A stretch of DNA of 15,006 nucleotides from JBKHHU01 sp046539045 (lineage in GTDB: Bacteria > Planctomycetota > Phycisphaerae > SM23-33): positions 1-15,006 of the forward strand of contig JBKHHU010000068.1 in assembly GCA_046539045.1 (NCBI GenBank), written 5' to 3'. A model generated the notes under the pieces. It was not told where the DNA came from. It saw nothing but the letters and a program-made list of their open reading frames with translations, and made no database searches. Position 1 is the stretch's first letter. Each line of letters begins with the position of its first letter. Made by a program: the position numbers and the translations under genes. Below, in pieces: positions 6,897-11,904 of the stretch.

Positions 6897-7583
6897 TTAC
6901 GGTTCCACGTATTTCCGCAGGCTGGTCCGCAGGTTCGCCCGGGCCCGGCTCAGCAGGCTCTTGACGGCCATCGTGGAGCACTGGAGGATCTTGGAGATCT
7001 CTTCGTAGCTTTTGTTCTCGTATTTGTTGAGCACGATCGCCACCCGCTGGTTCTCCGGCAGATGGTCGATGGCCTGGGCGATTTTCTCGCTCAGTTCGTT
7101 CTCGTCCATGCGGTTGTACGGCGTTTCGATCTGCTCATCTTCAACATCGCGATAGTAACTGTCGTCGTCGTCCGGGCTGGCCATCTCCAGCGTCACCGGA
7201 TGCTTCCGCGCCCGCGAACGGAGCACATTGAAGGAAAGATTGGCTGCGATGCGATACAGCCACGTGCTGAACTTGGCCGTCGGTTTGTACCGGTCGCGGG
7301 TCTTGTAGATCCGCAGAAAGACTTCCTGGGTCAGGTCTTCCACCTGTCCGGGCCTGCCGAGGAAGCGGTAAATCAGCGCGTGGACCTTGTCGGTGTTCTT
7401 GCGGACGAGTTCCTCAAAGGCGGAATCGTCACCGTCCTGGAACCGGAGCATGAGCTGAACGTCCGGATCGGTTCGGGCCCAGCGGGTGTCGCGGGGGTTC
7501 TTCTTCTCCGTCGCGGGCTTCTTGCCCGCGTTGGAACCATTCTTCGCGGGCGCTCTGGCGGTTTTTGCGGTCTTCTTTGCGAT
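6897..7583 (-). CDS. ECF sigma-70 family RNA polymerase sigma factor (probable AUC start)
   Basis: Directs RNA polymerase to a stress regulon. Region 2 spans about 48-120 (DSAFEELVRKN, GQVEDLTQEVFLRIYKTRDRY, AKFSTWLYRIAANLSFN) and region 4 about 160-225 (LPENQRVAIVLNKYENKSYEEISKILQCSTMAVKSLLSRARANLR). The first in-frame ATG (7451) would give 184 residues and cut off DPDVQL, which belongs to the family's conserved N-terminus (D-V-x-L-M pattern). Upstream the frame continues to an ATC at 7583 preceded at 7 nt by GGGAG. From there the protein is 228 residues and begins (M)AKKTAKTARAPAKNG, a natural-looking basic start. No ATG, GTG, TTG or CTG occurs in between. I therefore annotate AUC initiation; a sequencing error of ATG is the alternative. 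It lies 18 nt after rlmN, so probably in its operon. Confidence 0.85.
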   Translation of the reverse strand: MAKKTAKTARAPAKNGSNAGKKPATEKKNPRDTRWARTDPDVQLMLRFQDGDDSAFEELVRKNTDKVHALIYRFLGRPGQVEDLTQEVFLRIYKTRDRYKPTAKFSTWLYRIAANLSFNVLRSRARKHPVTLEMASPDDDDSYYRDVEDEQIETPYNRMDENELSEKIAQAIDHLPENQRVAIVLNKYENKSYEEISKILQCSTMAVKSLLSRARANLRTSLRKYVEP

Positions 7584-7590
7584 GGCACTA

Positions 7591-7595
7591 CTCCC
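7591..7595 (-). promoter_or_regulatory. Shine-Dalgarno deciding the AUC start of the sigma gene
   Basis: GGGAG on the minus strand lies between the rlmN stop (7604-7602) and the ATC codon at 7583, with a 7-nt spacer. No comparable site precedes the downstream ATG at 7451. Confidence 0.6.
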
Positions 7596-7601
7596 GAATC
7601 G

Positions 7602-8621
7602 TTACGTCGTTCGCCTGCGAAGCTGGCCGCACGCGGCATCGGTCTCGATTCCGCGCGAGCGGCGCACACTGACTTTCACCCCGTGACCGGCCAGCCGTTT
7701 CTCGAAGTCCTTGACGGTCTTCATGCTCGGGGGCGCATATTCCAGCGACTCCACCGGATTGTACCGGATCAGGTTCACCTTGCAACGCAACTGCTGGGCG
7801 ATCTTCACCAGCGCGTCGGCGCAGACGCCGGTATCGTTCACTCCCGAGATCAGCGTGTACTCCAGCGTGACCTCTCTGCCGCGATAGCGGAAGAAATCGT
7901 CGGCAGCTTCCAGAATGTCCTCGAGTTTCGTGTTCTTCGCTGCGGGGATCAGCTGCTGACGCAGCGGATCGTTCGGTGCGTGGAGGCTGATCGCCAGCGT
8001 GATCGGCAGGTCCTCCTCCATCAGGCGGCGGATCTTCTTGGGAAAGCCGATGGTCGACACCGTCACCCGCCGGGCGCTGATGCCGAGGCGTTTCTCATCC
8101 ACCAGCGCGTGCAGGGATTTGACCGTCGCGTTGAAGTTCATCAGCGGTTCGCCCATGCCCATGTACACCGCGTGGGTGATCCGCGTGCCGGACTCGGCCC
8201 AGAGCTGGATGGCCTGCTCGACGATCTCCCCGGCGGTGAGGTTGCGGCGGAAGCCTCCGATCCCGGTTGCGCAGAACGTGCATTTCATGCTGCACCCTGC
8301 CTGTGTGCTCAGGCAGGCGGTGGCGCGTTTGCCGGTGGGGATCAGTACGGTTTCCACGCGTTCGCCGTCGGGGAATTCCAGCAGCAGCTTGAGCGTGTTG
8401 TCGGCGCTTTCGACGCGGTCGACGACCTTGCCGCTCAGCACGGTGAACTGCTCGGGCAGCTTTTCGCGCAGCCGGGCGGGCAGGTCGCTCATCTTGTCGA
8501 AATCGGTCACGCCTTTCTCGTAGATCCACTTGAGAATCTGGCGTGCGCGGAACGGCTTTTCGCCCATGGCTTCGAATTCGGCTTCGAGGTGCCCGGGCGT
8601 CATGTCGAGTATGTGCTTCAA
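7602..8621 (-). CDS. rlmN: 23S rRNA A2503 / tRNA A37 C2-methyltransferase RlmN
   Basis: Radical-SAM dual-specificity RNA methyltransferase, 339 residues from the chosen start (family about 350). The 4Fe-4S motif CSMKCTFC has C110, C114 and C117. The two methyl-transfer cysteines are C103 (ACLSTQAGC) and C331 near the C-terminus (DAACGQL). MGMGEPLMN, RRVTVSTIG, LAISLHAPND and NLIRYNPV are further RlmN/Cfr family motifs; the context and length fit RlmN rather than Cfr. The start is taken as TTG at 8621, giving MKHILDMTPGHLEAEF, with GGAG four bases upstream. ATG 8603 is a possible shorter start. Open frame continues to 8876 but that part is noncoding repeat-like sequence. The sigma gene follows after 18 nt, a plausible single transcript. 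Confidence 0.95.
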   Translation of the reverse strand: MKHILDMTPGHLEAEFEAMGEKPFRARQILKWIYEKGVTDFDKMSDLPARLREKLPEQFTVLSGKVVDRVESADNTLKLLLEFPDGERVETVLIPTGKRATACLSTQAGCSMKCTFCATGIGGFRRNLTAGEIVEQAIQLWAESGTRITHAVYMGMGEPLMNFNATVKSLHALVDEKRLGISARRVTVSTIGFPKKIRRLMEEDLPITLAISLHAPNDPLRQQLIPAAKNTKLEDILEAADDFFRYRGREVTLEYTLISGVNDTGVCADALVKIAQQLRCKVNLIRYNPVESLEYAPPSMKTVKDFEKRLAGHGVKVSVRRSRGIETDAACGQLRRRTT

Positions 8622-8696
8622 GAGTCTCCAAACGCTTTCATGGTAAGTACTGCACAACTTTGCCGGGGCAGCGGACGGTCTCGCCGGCGAGCGGGC

Positions 8697-8727
8697 ATTG
8701 TACCATACGTACCCCAGGGGGAAACAA
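8697..8727 (-). promoter_or_regulatory. Candidate sigma-70 promoter of rlmN
   Basis: On the minus strand TACAAT (8702-8697; five of six bases of the -10) is preceded by TTGTTT (8727-8722) at a long 19-bp spacer. It would give a leader of about 70 nt containing a perfect 12-bp palindrome CTCGCCGGCGAG (8680-8691). Confidence 0.4.
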
Positions 8728-8760
8728 GTAGGACCTTCACCACCGGACACCATAGGGAAA

Positions 8761-8792
8761 TAGCCACGAACATCGCGAACGACGCGAACTTT
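8761..8792 (-). repeat. Inverted fragment of the ~120-bp repeat
   Basis: Read on the minus strand it gives AAGTTCGCGTCGTTCGCGAT then GTTCGTGGCTA, nearly identical to the left end of the plus-strand copies at 9125 and 9594. Confidence 0.75.
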
Positions 8793-8940
8793 TTGTCGGG
8801 GGTTCGCGTGCCGGGCCGGTCCTGTCCCTCGTGGTGGGTCTCCGTACGTGTTCAGCAACACAGCACAAGAGCCCAACGGCCGCTTCGAAGGCCGACTGAG
8901 GGGGAGCCGACATGGTTCGGCACCGCCGCAGGTTTGCAGT

Positions 8941-9068
8941 CGTCCCTACGGGACTTTTTTATGGGTTGCTGCCCGCTTCTTACCACGGGCTTGCGCCCCG
9001 TGGCTACTGGCAAGCGTCCCTACGGGACTAATGCAGGAATTCGTTCCTGCCGCTGGCCCCGGAGGGGC
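8941..9068 (+). repeat. Cluster of five short palindromes (REP-like)
   Basis: Perfect hairpins in order: GTCCC-TAC-GGGAC (8942-8954, followed by six T, terminator-like); CCACGGG/CCCGTGG (8983-9003); GTCCC-TAC-GGGAC again (9016-9028, 15-nt identical copy of the first with its flanks); GCAGGAA-TTCG-TTCCTGC (9033-9050); GCCCC-GGA-GGGGC (9056-9068). Stems differ in sequence but have similar size and close spacing. Confidence 0.7.
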
Positions 9069-9124
9069 GACTGCGGGTTGATCGATCTTCCAACGGCCCG
9101 ATTCTGTGGGCGTCGATCACAACC

Positions 9125-9233
9125 CAAGTTCGCGCTGTTCGTGGCTACTATCCGCAAATTCGAAATACGAATTCCGAAATCCGAAACAAATCCGAATTGC
9201 GAAATGCAAAGGCTCAAAACTTCGCTTCGGAAA
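9125..9233 (+). repeat. ~120-bp interspersed repeat, copy 1
   Basis: Starts CAAGTTCGCGCTGTTCGTGG, then CTACTATCCGCAAATTCGAA, a run of degenerate (A/C)CGAAATCCGAA units, and ends GGCTCAAAACTTCGCTTCGG. The internal part is itself built of short CGAA-containing steps. Confidence 0.8.
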
Positions 9234-9235
9234 GC

Positions 9236-9352
9236 CGGTTCGCGTGGTTCGCGTTGTTCGTGGCTAGTATCCGCAAATTCGAAATCCGAATCTCGAAATC
9301 CGAAGCAAATCCGAATTCCATAATTCAAAGGCTCAAAACTTCGCTTCGGAAA
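9236..9352 (+). repeat. ~120-bp interspersed repeat, copy 2
   Basis: In direct tandem with copy 1; the TTCGTGGCTA landmark is 119 bp further on (9138 to 9257). It shares the ending GGCTCAAAACTTCGCTTCGG exactly and differs by scattered substitutions elsewhere. Confidence 0.8.
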
Positions 9353-9353
9353 C

Positions 9354-9467
9354 CCAAGTTCGCGTGGTTCGCGCTGTTCGTGGCTGACAACCGAATCTCT
9401 GCTGGTTCCCCATCAAAGATCTCCTCGCCTCCGCGGCCACCTTCAATTCTTTCGCCCCTGCCGGGGC
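9354..9467 (+). repeat. ~120-bp repeat, truncated copy 3, fused to a second repeat segment
   Basis: The first 33 bases repeat the left end (landmark at 9377, another 120 bp on), then the sequence switches at TGGCTGACAACC (9381-9392) to a different segment ending with GGCCACCTTC and a GCCCC-TGCC-GGGGC hairpin. This second segment recurs at 9702-9778. Confidence 0.7.
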
Positions 9468-9549
9468 TCTTCATCTTTTCAGGCCCTTCCTGTCCCCGGG
9501 TTCCCTTCGGTCACCCGGGGCTACTATCTTCCCGCCCCTGCCGGGGCGG
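9454..9549 (+). repeat. Three short GC-rich palindromes
   Basis: GCCCC-TGCC-GGGGC (9454-9467), CCCCGGGT/ACCCGGGG with an 11-nt loop (9494-9520), and CCGCCCC-TGCC-GGGGCGG (9532-9549). The first and third share core and loop. Confidence 0.7.
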
Positions 9550-9593
9550 AGTCACCGCAGTTTCGACGCGCCGCGATCACCAACTACCCAACA

Positions 9594-9711
9594 CAAGTTC
9601 GCGTCGTTCGCGCTGTTCGTGGCTACTATCCGCAAATTCGAAATACGAATCCCGAAACCCGAAACAAATCCGAATTCCAAAATTCAAAGGCTCAAAACTC
9701 CTGGCTGACAA
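9594..9711 (+). repeat. ~120-bp interspersed repeat, copy 4
   Basis: Full-length left end CAAGTTCGCGTCGTTCGCGC, the same CTACTATCCGCAAATTCGAA core and GGCTCAAAAC, but its right end is replaced by TGGCTGACAACC. Its landmark (9616) is 239 bp, about twice 120, from copy 3. Confidence 0.8.
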
Positions 9712-9778
9712 CCCTTTGCCCATGAATGACCTCCGCGCCTCCCGTGGCCACCTTCCATTCTTTCGCCCTGCCGGGAGC
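9702..9778 (+). repeat. Second copy of the TGGCTGACAACC ... GGCCACCTTC segment
   Basis: TGGCTGACAACC (9702-9713) and a 33-nt block starting GGCCACCTTC (9746-9778) match 9381-9392 and 9435-9467 with a few differences. The two segments are about 311-321 bp apart. Confidence 0.65.
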
Positions 9779-9836
9779 ACGGCTGAAGGAATCGCCCCGC
9801 ACTCTACCATGCTCCGGCCAAACAGGTACGGGTCTC

Positions 9837-9860
9837 CTGCCTCCGGCAGGCAAGCCTGCC
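9837..9860 (+). repeat. Overlapping palindromes CCTGCC/GGCAGG and GCAGGC/GCCTGC
   Basis: CCTGCC-TCC-GGCAGG (9837-9851) and GCAGGC-AA-GCCTGC (9847-9860) share bases, so only one can form at a time. It lies about 70 nt past the end of the minus-strand operon and is similar in style to the other palindromes here. Confidence 0.6.
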
Positions 9861-9929
9861 TTACCACGATGCACTATGTTTGATCGCGGACGGTCCGGTG
9901 TCGTTGGCGGGTCGCTTCGATCCTGTCTC

Positions 9930-10379
9930 TCACTGTCTCTCGCGGATCGCCCGTTTGTCCTCCACCAGTTCCCGCAGCCGCCCGGATTGCACCATCGCCG
10001 CGAATTCTTCGAGCGAGCCCAGCAACTCGTGGCTGTAGATCCGCAGCACCCAGTTGGCGCTCATCGGGCTGATGGTCACCACCGCCGCCCCGCGCTGGTA
10101 CGCCTCGTACATCTCGATGGCGGTGCCCATGGACGCCTCGGGCACCCAGCAGATCACCAGGTCGCTCTCGTGGGCCCGCCGCAGCCCGTCTTCGAACGTC
10201 TCGACGATCTGCTGCATCCCGTAGGTGATGCTGTTGGGGTGGACCGAGTAATGGCAGTAGATTTCCGCCTCCGGTACGTGCTCAACGAGCAGCCGCGTGA
10301 TCGGCTCGCGCCAGTCCTGCTGGTGAATGCTCTCCTCGGCGAGCGAGCCCTGGATGATCCCCGCCAGAAACACCTTCAT
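9930..10379 (-). CDS. Nucleoside 2-deoxyribosyltransferase-like protein
   Basis: 149 residues, cytoplasmic. MKVFLAGIIQGS at the N-terminus, SDLVICWVPEASMGTAIEMYEAYQRG in the middle and SANWVLRIYSHELLGS near the end match the flavodoxin-like nucleoside deoxyribosyltransferase superfamily (relatives of DUF4406). D73, E89 and N109 sit where the family has its substrate-binding Asp, nucleophilic Glu and a Asn supplied late in the chain. True members move deoxyribose between bases; some relatives hydrolyse nucleotides, so the reaction is not certain. Its ATG overlaps the TGA of the M48 peptidase gene by four bases (ATGA), indicating translational coupling. Why the two proteins are paired is unknown. 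Confidence 0.8.
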   Translation of the reverse strand: MKVFLAGIIQGSLAEESIHQQDWREPITRLLVEHVPEAEIYCHYSVHPNSITYGMQQIVETFEDGLRRAHESDLVICWVPEASMGTAIEMYEAYQRGAAVVTISPMSANWVLRIYSHELLGSLEEFAAMVQSGRLRELVEDKRAIRERQ

Positions 10380-11449
10380 GTCGCTGCTCCGTCTTCATGT
10401 TCGCACTGATTCGCGTCGAATTCCACACCGTGTCGCGCCGCCCACTCCGCGGCGATGGCCCGCACCTCCGCCAGCGTCGGATGGGTGGAGTATAACATTC
10501 GGCGAAGCGGCGATGCAGGCGGCTGATCCATCGAATCGGGAAACAGTTTCACCAGCGTTCGGTAATACCCGCTGGGATCACCGGTTGCCTCAATCGCCCA
10601 CGCATGCGCCGCCCGCTCGTTTCTGCGGGAAATCCACATAGCCGTCAGGTGCCCTGCCATCAGTATCAGCCACCCGAGAAGCAACGCCAGGCAGGCCGCC
10701 AGCGAGGCAAGCCCGGAGGTAAATTCTTTCGCGGTCGCGATCAGCCCCAGGCAGAGTGAAACGCCGATGCCCACCAGCCAGGAGAGCGGATATACCAACC
10801 GGAACCACAGGAAATCCCGCCGCTGATAGTGGCCAGCCTCGTGGGCGAGTACCTGCTGCATCTCGCTCCATGACAGTTGCGACAGAAGGACTTTCCCGAT
10901 GGCCAGCCGGGGCTCGGACAGACTCCAGTCCACGCCCGCGTATTCCTGGCCCTTCGAATCAAACGCAAACAGCTTCAGGTCGCCGGCCCCCAGTTTTTCC
11001 AGATGCGAGCGGATGCGCTCATAGTTGTCTTCCTCGACAGCGAGGCTGAGATCTACCTCCCCGCTGCGGTCATCTTCCACCAGGGCATACGCGGTGACGA
11101 TGACCATCGCAACCGAGCCGACGATCAGGGATAAGGTGAGGGATCCTGTTGTTTCCAGCCAACTGAACACCGCCCCGAACGCCAGGTACAGCAGGAACGT
11201 TTCCCAGACCAATGGGAACCACCCGGACCACGGCCGCCTGCAGAAAACCGCCAGAAGGCCAACATTGACAGAGAACCCGGCGATGACGACCGAACCGCTG
11301 AGACCTCTGCCCGGGAACTGTTCCGTGATCGCATGCTGAAAGATTGCCACAAGCATCATCAGAACTGCCAGCCATGCCCCGGTGAGCAGCCAAGGCCACA
11401 GGTCCGCCGATGTCGAGGTCTCGGCCTTCTGTGAATGCTCGGACTCCAT
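10376..11449 (-). CDS. M48-family membrane zinc metallopeptidase
   Basis: 357 residues. Membrane helices are seen at about 18-40, 52-70, 78-97, 103-123, 216-238 and 245-270. The catalytic zinc motif is HEAGH (203-207) in QQVLAHEAGHYQRRDFLW. The third ligand is probably E278 in SRRNERAAHAWAIEATGDP, which departs from the common ExxAD by having His in place of Asp. The arrangement resembles HtpX/Ste24-type proteases, which cleave misfolded or substrate membrane proteins. The start at 11449 is chosen because GGAG lies five bases upstream; an ATG at 11500 is in frame but would run through a palindromic element. It is the first gene of a two-gene operon with the deoxyribosyltransferase-like gene. 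Confidence 0.88.
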   Translation of the reverse strand: MESEHSQKAETSTSADLWPWLLTGAWLAVLMMLVAIFQHAITEQFPGRGLSGSVVIAGFSVNVGLLAVFCRRPWSGWFPLVWETFLLYLAFGAVFSWLETTGSLTLSLIVGSVAMVIVTAYALVEDDRSGEVDLSLAVEEDNYERIRSHLEKLGAGDLKLFAFDSKGQEYAGVDWSLSEPRLAIGKVLLSQLSWSEMQQVLAHEAGHYQRRDFLWFRLVYPLSWLVGIGVSLCLGLIATAKEFTSGLASLAACLALLLGWLILMAGHLTAMWISRRNERAAHAWAIEATGDPSGYYRTLVKLFPDSMDQPPASPLRRMLYSTHPTLAEVRAIAAEWAARHGVEFDANQCEHEDGAAT

Positions 11450-11486
11450 AGACGCTCCGGGTTCGCTTGTGCGACGGAGTTGTTTT

Positions 11487-11519
11487 GCTGTGCAGGCCAA
11501 AGGCCTGCCACGCTACAGC
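11487..11519 (-). repeat. Bulged palindrome in the M48 operon leader
   Basis: GCAGGCC-AAA-GGCCTGC (11492-11508) is a perfect 7-bp stem; outer arms GCTGT (11487-11491) and ACAGC (11515-11519) extend it past a 6-nt bulge. It lies 38 nt upstream of the M48 start codon, so it may sit in the mRNA leader. Confidence 0.6.
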
Positions 11520-11603
11520 AAAGGGCTGAGCGAATTGCCGCATGCGAATTCGCGCCGCCCTGGTATGAGGACAGTCTTCTTCCGGTTATTGTTTTTGTCT
11601 TCT

Positions 11604-11620
11604 GCAGCCTGTAGGGCTGC
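11604..11620 (+). repeat. Short palindrome GCAGCC/GGCTGC
   Basis: A 6-bp stem with loop TGTAG, followed by CACG, as after the hairpin at 11492-11508 (both read GGC(C)TGCCACG on the right side). Confidence 0.5.
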
Positions 11621-11861
11621 CACGAACGGCGATCACTGGACTGGCATGGGAGCGATCGTGACAGTCCTGCAGCCTGCGAACAACAACGGCAACAATATTC
11701 TCGTTCGCCGGTCTCTATCCGGGGTCAGTTGCCAAACGGCAGCGACTGACCCTTCATTCTAACGTGTCAGCCTTTCAGGCTAAAAAACAACAGTCAGGCC
11801 AAATGGATGCAGGGATCAATCCTTGGTCTCAACGTCCCGGACGGTAAAAGCTCCTGTACCG

Positions 11862-11879
11862 AAAAAGACGTCCCTGACG
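11862..11879 (-). terminator. Weak terminator-like element after glmM
   Basis: On the minus strand CGTC-AGG-GACG is a 4-bp stem followed by TCTTTTT. It is 26 nt past the stop of the phosphohexomutase. The stem is short, so confidence is low. Confidence 0.3.
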
Positions 11880-11904
11880 GTGCATGAGTAAACGAAATAA
11901 CGGA

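Larger units (their letters stand above)
8622..9929. other. 1.3-kb noncoding region rich in interspersed repeats and palindromes
   Basis: No open frame here looks like protein: those present translate the repeats into low-complexity Phe/Ser/Arg/Asn strings. The stretch holds the rlmN leader and promoter, several copies of a repeat of roughly 120 bp in both orientations, a longer-range duplication of about 315 bp, and at least nine short perfect hairpins. AT-rich repeat units alternate with GC-rich palindromes, unlike the flanking genes. Confidence 0.8.
11450..11904. other. 455-bp noncoding region with REP-like hairpins
   Basis: No plausible gene. It contains two hairpins of the same style, a lone half-copy CTGCAGCCTGC (11668-11678), an AGCCT-TTC-AGGCT hairpin (11769-11781) followed by a run of A, and a 14-nt near-identical direct repeat ACGTCCC(G/T)GACGGT at 11832 and 11868. 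The leader and promoter of the M48 operon must lie at its left end, but no clear -10/-35 pair is visible. Confidence 0.7.

Noticed and set aside
6876..9323. 815-codon plus-strand open frame
   Set aside because: It runs antisense to sigma and rlmN and then through the noncoding repeats. The minus strand holds recognisable catalytic motifs, so this frame is not a gene.
9125..9711. CRISPR array
   Set aside because: Units are about 120 bp, imperfect along their whole length, without unique spacers of constant size, and no cas gene is near.
9020..9883. Frames of 96-228 codons in the repeat region
   Set aside because: They translate the ~120-bp repeat into recurring Phe/Arg/Ser/Asn strings on both strands; similarity between them comes from the DNA repeat, not from protein selection.
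11382..11762. 126-codon plus-strand frame through the M48 leader
   Set aside because: It starts antisense inside the peptidase gene and continues through palindromic noncoding DNA; no ribosome site and no motif.
11769..11787. AGCCT-TTC-AGGCT hairpin as a terminator
   Set aside because: On the plus strand it is followed by A, not T; on the minus strand the T-run comes before the stem. It is in the wrong order for an intrinsic terminator.
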